A stretch of DNA of 64,000 bases, taken from NCBI GenBank assembly GCA_021186555.1, contig JAJKFL010000042.1, forward strand, positions 44,238,980 through 44,302,979. The letters run 5' to 3'. A program made the translations under genes and the position numbers. Source of the stretch: Reticulitermes speratus. Its lineage: Eukaryota; Arthropoda; Insecta; Blattodea; Rhinotermitidae. Shown here in pieces: positions 11,701-23,700 of this stretch (the stretch's first letter is position 1; every line of letters begins with the position of its first letter). Under the pieces are notes generated by a model. That model was given only the letters and a program-made list of their open reading frames with translations. It searched no databases and was not told where the DNA came from.

Positions 11701-14700
11701 ATTTGTGTATTAACTTATGGTATGTTGCATGTACACAAACTCTGAAGTATCTTTACTGCTCTATATTATTCAGTATTACCAGTTGTTTTCTTTATCCAAT
11801 CTATGTTTGATTATCACATTGTTTATGACAATTTAATGTTACTGTGCTGAAACTGATTTTGATATATGCGCTGTCATTGCTGTTATGTTGTTTTATTTTC
11901 ACTCTATACCTTTGTGTTTTGCGTTGTTGTGCTCGCTGTTTTTCTTGTTATTGTTGCATGCACATATTGTTTATATGTGTTTGTGTCCCTTTTATTGCAG
12001 CTCGTTCTTGTAAAATTCCTATTTTCAATTGTTCCATATTTTATCAAGTTTATATGCACACTGCATAAAGCTGGCTCTTGCTCTTTGCCTGGAGTTTTCC
12101 TTTTTCAAGCAATTAATCAAATACCATTTTGGATTTCACACTATTACCACCGTGCATTTTTTTTAATCAAATAATTAAACCAACAAATGCACTGTATTTT
12201 ACCACTTTTATTGTGGCCTTTTGTCCCCTCACCCTACACGTGTTTCAGAACCTTACAGTTCCATCATCAGGGTTACCATTTGCTACTAGTTATTCACATT
12301 AAGACAAATACGTATGTGCGTATCACTGAGTACCACCACTTACACCGATACACAACACGACAACAGTCTCCCTACACACACAGCCATAGTAAGATAGCAC
12401 ACGCAACATCACAACACACCAGAAAAGGCACACGGAGACGTAATAACACGCTAGTAGTTCAGCAAAAAAGTGAATGCAACGAACATTTTATAACTTTTAA
12501 CCAAGTTTTAAATATACATATATTAATGGTTTTAAGGTTTTATCAGACTATCGTACCACTTAGTGATACGCACATACTGTATTTGTCTTAATGTGAATAA
12601 CTAGTAGCAAATGGTAACCCCTGATGATGGAACTGTAAGGTTCTGAAACACGTGTAGGATGAGGGGACAAAAGGCCAAAATAAAAGTGGTAAAAAACAGT
12701 GCATTTGTTGGTTTAATTATTTGACCATGTTGGATATTGCAATATTTTTGTTCGTTAAAATTATTGCTTTATTTCTGCTGTCTGTGTGTATAACATTTTT
12801 TTTTAAGTATAAAAAAGGTTTTCTGCTATTTACTCTCATATTATGTACTGCATTTCAAAATATGAAATTATTTCTTTAGTTCTTCTGCCTGTGTGTGTAT
12901 AAAATGTTTTCTTAAATATAAAAAAGATTTTCTACTCTTCACTTGCATATTATATACTTCATTTCAAAATATTCATGCCTCTCTTTAACACTTGCTTAAC
13001 GTAATTACACTTGTCTCAAATATTTTTTGTCAATTAAAATTTTCCATTGATCTGTCTGAAAATTTTCTATCTATATGCCCAATACATATTTTGTTGCATG
13101 AGTTACACATCAATGAATATACTCCATTATTCTGGGGCTGATCCGGTTGTATTTTTGTGTACTGTGAGATTCGTGTAATATTTTAATATTGTTTAGGAAT
13201 GTCATACTTTCTTATACTAGAGTTAATTCGATATTTATTTTATTTACGTGTCCACATTAAAATGTTCTTATACTTTAATATTATACCGAGCAATTTGACA
13301 CAACCCTTAACGCTTCTGTCTTGTATTTGGGAAGTACCCTGATGGACTCTGTCCTGTGATGCATATTATTCTGCCAGTTTTCAGGATCTTCCTCATTCCC
13401 TCTAGAATAATTTCACCATATTAAATTAACGTAAGACGTGACCGCTTCCTTACACATCCCTGCCATTTGCGTCACTCTTACCCAATCATTCGATACCGTG
13501 TTTATTATACCCCTATACATCTTGTCTTGGTTGCTGCCAGTGTCGCTATATATAGCAGAAGTACATATATGTGTTTATTTCAGGTTCATTTCTACCTGTT
13601 CTCTGTATCATGGTCGCGAATTCTACCAACTGGACATGACAACGTGGTGAATCAAGCTGGCATTGACTACTACAATAATCTGATAAACGAACTGATCGCT
13701 AATGGAATACAGCCTTTGGTAAGTTGTCTCGTAGTATTGTGGTTCTTGGAAAACAAGGCGCCTGATCTGTATCATTCATTAACCGCGATGATCCTAATAA
13801 AGTGTAATTTTTTCCCCCTATCGCTCGACAGCCCCTAGGGGACCTAGGCCTCCACATTTTTCGAGGTTTCGTGATCACACTTAGAAACAACACACATAGG
13901 ACTCCTCTGGACGAGGGACCAGCCCGACGCAGAGACCTCTACCTGACAACACACAACACTCACAAGAGACATCCATCTATGCCCCCTGCGGGATTCGAAC
14001 CCACAATCCCAGTAAGCGAGATAAAGTGTCATGACGCCGTAAATTCCAGTTTTATGACACGGACTGCGGTCTGTGTATCGCTCGCTGAACTTATTCATTT
14101 ATTGTCCTATACTGGAAACTGCATGTAGCCAAGGCTGAGTACCAGTGAAAGGTAAGACAAATTTTTCTTTGTAATTAAATAAGTTACGAAGACTTGCCCC
14201 CGGGGAAGAAGCTCCCGATACTTATTGAATTGGAAGGTTGGTGAGTCTCAGAGACGATATGGTAAAGGTAAAGGTGAGGTTCGCCCTAGAACAGGTCATG
14301 AAATCGAAGAGGGGAAGTAGAGGTATGGCTCTACTCTTTCTTTAACATCTGCGCTAGATGGTGTGTGTAGTCAAGCCCACCCACAGGGAAGATACAGGCG
14401 ATTAACAGAACAGAAAAACAATTGCTGCCAATCGAAAGTTAATTCCTCTTGCGTCCGATGATTGGCCTGTCCAGTATAAGTCAGAGCCATATACTGACAA
14501 AACGTTTCCAGAATTGTGGTAAAATAATCAAGATATAAACGATTAAATGTGAAATATGCAACGTATGATTTAAAGCCTGTAGGAAATTTCACATTTGATG
14601 TCTTAGTTCTCGCATTGTTCGTATATTTGTATTTGCGTGTGAATTGAAGAAAACACTGAAGATGCCGGCATTCCATTATAAACGCTTCCTTCCAATTTTT

Positions 14701-17700
14701 TTTCGCGACACGCACCATAAGACACCTTCATACCTTCGGAAAAGCATTACAGCTGTTAGGGCCTTGAGTTTGCTTTTATCAGGGATAAATCTCCCCCGGA
14801 TCTTAACAAGGCATTACTTGTACTTAAGTCGTAATGACACAATGGTGTGACAAGTGTGTGCACATGAAATGTGTCTCTCATTTGTGTACATTTTTAAAGG
14901 AAATTGAGGAGTGCTGACAAAGTCGATAAATGCATCCAGTTTATGAGTCCATAAATGTGCGTCGAGTGCCAAGCCAGGACAGACAAGACGAAGCTCATAT
15001 TTACTTTCCGCTGTTTCTTTGTAAATGAGAATACAAATGAGGTCATACAATTTTAAGATAATTCCTTCCATATTTTAACCGTGTTTTTGAACTTTGTCGA
15101 ATATCAACAAGTAGTATTCATTAAAGTAACAAACATTTTGCTAACTGGAACTATTTTGCTCTTGTGCTCAAATGAGGGAGAGGCTGGTAATCTGTGTGGT
15201 TCGTGTATGCAGTTAATTATATCAATGTCCTCGAGTGTATCAAGACCAAGGAATGAAATTCTACTGTTTGCACAAATGAATGCGCTCGACGCTTCCCCTT
15301 TTATGCCCATTGTTTTAGTCCTTTGAACCCCCACTGATCTTTGTCAGGCAACACCAAACCCTTGTCGACTGGCAAAATTTCACGTAGCAGTCATTAATGG
15401 CACATTTGAAAAAATAAAGTTAAATACAATTGACCTTGTAACAGCGTAAGAGATATGTGGTGTGGTGTGGTGTCGATCCATGTGACTTCTTTCTTTGACC
15501 TCTGTACAGCAGGTTAATAATACTGCAATCCAACCTCATTTCAGATAACCATGTACCACTGGGATCTGCCACAGCCTCTACAAGATCTTGGTGGATGGAC
15601 CAATCCTATTCTAGCAAACTACTTCGAGGATTATGCTCGTGTGCTGTACGATAACTTTGGAGACAGGGTGAATTTTGTTGTTATTTGTGACTTGAGGCAT
15701 CCGCCGCTGTGTAAATAAGGTCTTAGTTCTTCTGAGATGTTACGCAGCGTTGATTTGTAGTTACCGATATTTCAGGACAGCATGTCGGTCACATGTTCAA
15801 GGGTCAAGCAGGCCTCCTTGACCCCCTGAAGATAGGACCGATAGTCTGTCCCGAAACGTTGATAACACACTACCAATCAACTCTGCGTATCATCGCAGAA
15901 GAGCTAAGGTGACATTTATACGAACAGCAGTTTCTTAAGTTGGTCAACACGTACAGAGACGGCAGAAAACTAACAACCACCTTCCACTTCACTGTGTTTC
16001 CGTTGTGCTGTTTGACACTGAACAACTAACACGTTATGGCACGTACCAAATTCTGCTGACACATCGTCTTCTTGTGCCGAAATGTTGCCTAAATTTGCCA
16101 TGGCTGAAATTTTGACTGTCTCAGTAGTCTAAAGGCCCTTGTGTACAATTATAAATATTACACGGCTAATTTTCACAACTTCAGTCGGTTGCTTTGAATC
16201 CTATAACTGACAATGACATTGAACGTGCTCGCATGAACATCAGCTTCACCGAGTAATCTGTGCTGTTACTGTCAGACAAGAGTTCATTTGTAAATCACAA
16301 GAATGCAATATCAACAGAAGCATAAATGCTTCTTCTTTGCTTCATATGGACAGAATATTTCGGCATACACCTCACCCACGCTTTCATATGTTTAAAAACG
16401 TACTGAGAGAGACTTAAATATTCAAGTCTTCTCGAATTTTTCGACGTTCTGGAGGATTTCAGTATCTTTTTCTTGAAGACGGAGCAAATAAAATCCTTAA
16501 AATAATATGGAAAAATCTCATGAAGATAACATGTCTTTTCGTCACATGTTTCTGTAATTTATTTGTAGGTGAAATGGTGGCATACTTTCAATGAACCCCA
16601 ATTAATTGCTATAGGGTATAGCATGCCCCTTGGCTATGCACCAAACATTCTTACACCTGGACACGGACAGTACCTGGTCATTCACACGATCCTTCTGTCT
16701 CACGCCAGGGCATACCGCCTGTATGAGCGGGAATTTAAGGATAAACAGGGAGGTGAGTACTGTGCATGCGTGTAACTTTGTGACAGGGCATTTTGTGTTG
16801 TTTGTTTATGTTTTAATTAAATTATCGCATCTAATGTCAGGATGACTTAGAAGTGCAAAGGAAAAGGATAAAATATAGGCTAAGCTCTCGTGGCCTGATT
16901 TTAAGCAATAAGAATCTCATTGAATGTAGCCGGTCTAGGGGTAGAGGTTTGAAGCCGATAAATCCTGAATACGATGCCCCAATTTTGACCTCTCTACCGC
17001 GGCACTTCTCACGTTCCATGGTGTAAAACTTATCGTTGACTACGGTAGAAAAAAAAAGATCTGTCTGAAGAAGTTTCGGAACTAAATTACAGTGAAATTA
17101 CGTTATTCTTATTGCACTTCTTCCATTTTTGGGGCTTTCAGTTTGTATAGAACTCAAGGGTAGGAGGCTTAGGGAAAAATAAATGTGACTGAGTATTTAC
17201 CTGTGAACACTGAAAGGGTTGGTATTGACCACTCCTCAGTTAACAGGAAAGACAATAAGATTAATTGCAATGTATTCAGAAGGAATCCTTAACCTAACTA
17301 AAGGCACTATCATGCCTTTTGCATGTAATAACTAAGACAGAGTGACCATTAATTATCTCTAATCATACTATACTTCTAATTCAGGAAGGTGTCTATTACA
17401 TGTTGTGGCAACTGGGGTGAATCAGTGACTGACTCCAAAGAGGAAGAGGAGGCCGCTGAGAGAACACGGCAGATGAATGTGAGTGCATGTTGGATGTGAA
17501 ACCTGGTGTGGCACATGAAGAGTGCCGAGAACAGGATGTGGAGGAGAACATTTGGACGTAAGAGAGAGGAATTAAAGGAGGAGAAAGAAAAACGCGCCAT
17601 GAAGATCATAATGATATTATTCTCAACGAAAGAAAATTATAGTGACCAATTAATTTAGAATAAGATGAAAGGGCATGTAGCATGCACGAGGGAGATGACA

Positions 17701-20700
17701 TAACCTCTTTATGTAAATTGAGTAGGAAATCCTCATACGAGTAGAACATTTCGAAGAGTTAGTTAGGAAGATAATATTGGAATGTATTTTATATAAGTAA
17801 CGTGTGTCGTTATGGACTCGTTGAATCTTGCCCAGGACGAATTATTTAGAAGTTAAATCTAAAAACAATGCTATAACATTAAGTTTACTAGTTGATAATC
17901 AGATACGGCTGGTGAAAAAGCAGGAGGGCCAAATCTTGAGACTTCTTTAATATTAAGTTAAGTCTCCAGGTTTTAACTATGATTGGTGTGAGTTGCTCGT
18001 TCCTGCCAGGGTTCTCAAGGCTCAAGAAACCCTTCTGTCTCCCGGCAGATCAAATTGAACTAAAACTGTCCATATTTTTTATATAGGTATATCTTAATAT
18101 TATTCATGAAGATAAAATATAACGTAATGAAATAAAGATGTGTAAATCAAGGGAACATTTTAAGAGACTTCAAGTTTGCCCAAACATATTTATTCGTTAT
18201 GTATTTTCTGTAATTTCTGCTCGTTATTCTTCGTGTAAAGCACAAAGTTGCGAGAAATTAACGCATTTCTGAGGAGTTTAGTGTAGACAATGAGAGGGAT
18301 GACAGAGGGTGAAGAGAAATGATGATATCGATAATCTGATTGGCCAGGCAGCATACAAAGTTGGTATCACAGCACAGTCAGCCATTGTAAATAACCTACT
18401 GAATAATGAAATAATTGAGATACTTTTAGTGTTATGAGTTATGACACTTTGTAACTGGGAAAGTTGTTACTAACATTGGGGGTTTACCATATTTTATATT
18501 CAGGATAGACTGAGGCAGTCACGTCATTGAAAATACGATAACCACCTACCAGGCTGCAGGATGACGTAACAAAAAAGACATAAGTTCCAGATATTGATAA
18601 CTGTACTTGAGTCAGAGAAAGCATTCACACGACATGTAGAAAAGTATATGGGGGGAGGCAGAATATTTACAAAGAGATGCGGATAAAGTATAAGAATTGC
18701 CCAGTTTAGTTTTGTACACAGAGCCAGCAAGAGGTGCGTATGTTCAGAGTCATTAGGAGCCACATCATGTACTCATATGGCGAAATTTTATTTCAGTTCG
18801 GAGGGTTGTTACACCCCATATTCAGTGCAGCTGGCGATTATCCGCCCGTAATTAAGCAATGGATGGCTAAGAAATGCAAGGAAGAAGGATATAGCAGGTC
18901 TCGACTGCCCAGTTTTACCAAGGAGGAGATCGAGATGGTGAGAGGTGAGTTTCAGTTGACAGCATCTTAGGGTATGGCAACCAAAAAGAAATGAATTATC
19001 GAAAGATAAATCTTAACTTAAATAACCAAATTACGTAAGGGATTTTAGTCCGAGAGTCTGAAAGGCGAAGAACACTTTATGAGAAACATGTTAATGAGAG
19101 TAAGTGCCAGACAATGTAGGAACAGTGTATCTGGTAACAGCCACTAAATTGTCTACAAGACTGGTGGTGAAAATATTGCTTTCTTCCTGTCCTAGCAACT
19201 GCGTTAAAATGGAGCGTGACATGATATGCGCACACGCGGTTTTCGACAAGCTATTTTCGAACAGTTAGAAGGACGGACGGGACGGACGGACAGACGACCA
19301 CAGCGCCTTCAGCAATTGCATTGCAGGATGCTGACACGCTTAAAATTGATATCTGAACAGTTTAGGAAAAGTACAGGAGCCGTAATAGCTGGTAATGTCA
19401 CTGGACCGCGGGGTGTTTGATCGAAAAATGTGTTTCGATTTCCTCTAGAGGTAGGATATTTCCCTCTTCAGCGCCCACCAATTCTGTCGTCGAGCATGTA
19501 CAGGAAACCTTTCTCTCCAGGTGGAAAGCGGCCTGGATGTGATGCTGAGCAATCAGCCTCAATCTTGTGTCTGAGTTGTAATGTCTCAGGCATTACTTCC
19601 ACTCATATGCCTCCACTGTGTGGTGTTCAATTAGACACGCTGACAGCAGGTACATCGCACGAATAAATCTTGAGCTTCAAGAATATTATACAAGAAATTG
19701 TTTTCAATTTGCATCACAATTTGACATCTGCAAAAAACCAAAATTCTCTGCTTCATGGTGGTCACAATAGTGACTAGGCTACTGGCTGGATGACCGGGAA
19801 ATCTGAGTCGACTTATTGGTGGCGCAGTTCGTTGAGGCACTGCGCTACAAGCCGGAAGGCCGCGGGTTTAATTCCCGATGGGGTCACTGGGATTTTTATT
19901 GACTTAATCCTTCCGGCCGCACTATGGCCCTGGGATCGGCTCAGACTCTAACGGAAATGAGTACCAGGGATATCTCCTGGGGTAAAGGCGACCGGTGCGT
20001 AGGGCTGACAACCTTACCAACTTCGTGTGCCACTTTTTAAAAATTTTGGAAGCCTCAACATCCTGGAGCCGTAGGGGCCTCTCCAGGCCTGTCCAGGAAT
20101 AGCTTTACTATATCGACAGGTATGGAACACCTGTCCTTTACACAGCATCCACACAGTCTCTAGGAACCAAAAGTCTCCTGTGTTCTGCTTCCGGGAGTCA
20201 GGCGGCCAGCGATAAGTTACAACTCACTTCTAGTTAGCGGTGAGTTCCGGTTGCCTGCAGCTTTACACGTTCAGTCTTCGTGATACATGTATAGTGCTTA
20301 TGAGAGCACAGCGATGATTTACTTTACCTTTCACTATATCCAGTTCCATATTACAAGCTGTACTTTACCAGTTTGTTCCAATCCTCACATAATATGCACA
20401 ACACACATGTTGGCCTGGAAACCGAAATCATATAAGCCATGTTTTGCAGGGACATGTGACTACCTGGCTTTGAGCCACTACACCACATTCTTCACAAGTC
20501 AGACTCAAAAAGATTCACCATCAATAATGGATTATGGAATTCGCCTTGTTAAAAAGGAGGAATACGCGTCTGCGTCTTCAGATTGGCTACAGGTAAAGAA
20601 GTAAGACACTGCTGACCGTGTACTCCATATATGTCTACATATAAATTTATATTACGTTTATCCATTTCCAGGAAATGACATTTATTGGAATTATTGCTAT

Positions 20701-23700
20701 TATCTTTCTGTTCTATACGTTTTGACTCTGTTTTCCCCATCAGATTAGATATATTACAGCGTGTTTTCTAGACAGCGCGATTCCACGAAATTTACGTACT
20801 TACGCCTTGTGTGTCGGCCGACTTTGCAAGGGAATGTTCGACTCTTCTGCCCGAGTGCGTATTTGAAAAGAACAACTGCGTGTCTGGCGATTTATTAACT
20901 TTATATTCTCGCGCTTGTATATATTTGGGTACATTGGTGGTGTTGAGGACCGAAAATTACGTAAAGGGAATTAAATCATCCAAGAAAGAGGCTATTCGGT
21001 TTAGACTCGAATCTGGTCGCCAGAAATTTTCGGCAACTCTAACCATTATTTCGTCAGTATTACCATCATCTCTGTCTTCTCGTATACAGCACCCTTGTTC
21101 GAGCGACTGAATGTGTGAGTCACACCTCGTTTGTCGTTGATGCCGGTTTCCATGGTTACGAGAGATTTTTATTTCTGCTTGACGTCACATCCCGTTTTCC
21201 ATAGCTACCAATAGATGGCATAATTCGTGGTTGCGGTAGTTTCGTAACTTCGTGATAAAAGAGATTATTTATTTTTGTTTCTGTGGTTATTTTATGTTCC
21301 GTGGAGTTGCGCGTGAATAATATGGCGACACGTCATATGACGTAAACACTGTTGCTTATTAATTAACGATCCAACAATCTGCATAAATAGGAGTCCACTC
21401 GCGGCATTTTGCGGGCAAAGCACACGACGTTTCAAGAGCCCACAAATTGTCGTTATCCGCAGCCAGACGAAGCGGTTCCACAGCATGATATTCTACTTCT
21501 GTAAGATCCATTTTAATATAATTCTCCCATATACCCCTGTTTTTGCCAAGTGATATCCTTGCTTCATTTTCTCTCACCAAATTCCTGAATACATTTCTCT
21601 TCTCTCACATACTGTCAAGTGTCTATCGCAAAACAGACTCCTGGTAAGATATTAAAACCAACAAATGAACATAAGTGTATGAAAGTGTATTATACACATT
21701 CTGTAACTCCTACATGTTTCGGCCATTCGTGTAGCCGTCTTCAGGGAGGTGCATTACAAGAATGCCTACATTGAAATATTACAGAATTTAATGGAACTAA
21801 GTGCAGAGACAAATATTAAAATTAAAAAATATATATGATATAAAATATACGTTAAAGTCACCTGGATTTGATCATATTTTTGTATTTGTAGCATAGCTGG
21901 TATAGCTGCAGTAATATCGTGTTTGTGCCAAAGGCTGGACGGCGGTTCGATTCCCGGAAGAGGCAAATGAATATGGTGTCCTTCGAGACTTCTATCAAAA
22001 GCTTACAAGCAGTTGCTTGGTACGGTACACTGTAGAGCGCAAGGGTTGTCACTTGACTCCATCTACTGCTGAGGTCAAGAATGCGTGGATATAGAACTCT
22101 TGTTTCCCAATACGCTTTCTTGGCGTGTTGCTTAAATAAGTGCAGTTAGAAGTTTATAATTAATTTGCTTTAATAAGTGTAATATTTCGTAAAGCTCCTC
22201 TTTATGCTGTTTTCTCTAATCCCATGTCACTTCGTCCCACCTATGTCCAGACATGACTCTTCAGGCGTCGCCATAAACAATTTTAATATCTCCTTCGGCC
22301 TACACCTAGTTCTGTCAGACGTTCTGCTTCCTTTGTTGTGATGTTAAATATTGCTTCCTATGTTTATTACAATGAAGAACACCCGACAGATTACGTTGAA
22401 ATCATTTGATTTCTTGTTCTATGTACTGGGTAAGATCCTACATCTCATTGTAACTTTGTAAGGGGAACACAGACATGTTGATTGTAGAACCGTCTGAAAC
22501 TTTGGTATTCATCTACCAGCAAAACGGTATTCTGACGCACATTACATAATTGTCGCGTCCGTGAGAACATTATTATTCTTATGAAAATTTTAAATGTTCG
22601 ATAACCGTGCATTGAAGAATTAGATATTAGATACAAAATTACATATCAGATTGTAATTTTTAAAACGTAACATTTTACATCTATTCATTGGTTCACAAAT
22701 TTTGTAACATTTCAATGTATTTATTCTTCGTAACGCACCTCCCTGAGGATGGACAGATGAGTGGCCGAAACATGTAGGAGGTATAACTACGTTTATAATA
22801 TATGTTTTTACACTTGTGTGCATTTATTGGTTTCAGCTACCACATATTATTCTTATGACATTTAAATATAATAGGCTAGAAGAGTAATTATGTGATTGTT
22901 TGTGCTGGCTAATGATAATTCCTGCAAGACATTTGACTGTAAAACGACCGAGTAATTTATTACACAAATGAAAGTCATTTTTCTTGTCTGTTTTCACTAA
23001 TGAAGTGACTTTTCTGTTTGTTATAATGAACGTTATTTGTAGGTTGTGCCGTGGGGCTTCAGAAAGCTACTCAACTGGATAGCTAAGGAGTACAACAATC
23101 CACCTGTCTTGATAACAGAGAATGGATTCTCTGATCACGGAGAAGTTAATGACACAGACAGAGTTGATTTCTACGTTGTAAGTTGTTGTAGTGTTTCTGG
23201 AATTTGCTGGAAGAGTATTCCAATTTCTGTACAACATTTAATTGACACGAAACTAAACCAAAGAACTTGAGCAAATAGCGTGTTTAAGGCACTGGTTTCA
23301 ACTTTTATTACGTTTTAAAATCGCGTGTACAGCCTGTTCTTTCCACTCAAAACCGGCCCTCTTGCACGGCGAAATCAAGAAAGGATTCTTGATAACAATC
23401 GCACAAAAACTTATTGATACACGATGATCTCATTTTCAGCGTCTTCTGTAAGAATGTGCTTTAGTCTACCTAAAACAAAACGAAACAAAATTTTTTCCTT
23501 TTTTCGTTGTGCAACCGGGCCGTGTTTAAGTGGAACATTCTGTATCTACGGCTTCACTATAGAGGCTACATATATTTTTCAATGGCTCGGGCAGCCCCTT
23601 GGGGGCCTAGGCCGCCTCATTTTTCGAGGCTTCACGATCACACTCAGACACACCACACTCGGAAGGACTCCTCTGGACGAGTGACCAGCCCGTCGCAGAG

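Larger units (their letters stand above)
12135..12723. mobile_element. Palindromic twin-hammerhead element in gene B intron 2
   Basis: 589 bp between direct repeats ACCATTTTGGAT (12123-12134) and ACCATGTTGGAT (12724-12735). The paralogous site in gene C intron 2 (37674-37685, ACCCTGTTGGAT) is a single uninterrupted copy, an empty site. Arms such as AAACCAACAAATGCACTGTA and its complement are inverted copies around about 12460. The left end has TTCACACTATTACCACCGTG beside the target repeat. It inserted after the B/C duplication. Confidence 0.82.
21650..22840. mobile_element. Penelope-type element with inverted hammerhead ends in intron 8 of gene B (also 45740-46940 in gene C)
   Basis: Left AAACCAACAAATGAACATAA and right GTGCATTTATTGGTTT ends are inverted; each end carries a hammerhead-like motif. 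Present at the same place in gene C intron 8, hence older than the duplication. The interior has no coding remnant that I recognise. A GGTTCGATTCCCGG tRNA-like box near 21940 hints at a nested SINE fragment. Confidence 0.6.

Noticed and set aside
15081-15334. Frames on both strands conserved at 40076-40329
   Set aside because: Conservation follows from the recent segmental duplication of intron 3; there are no splice sites or domains.
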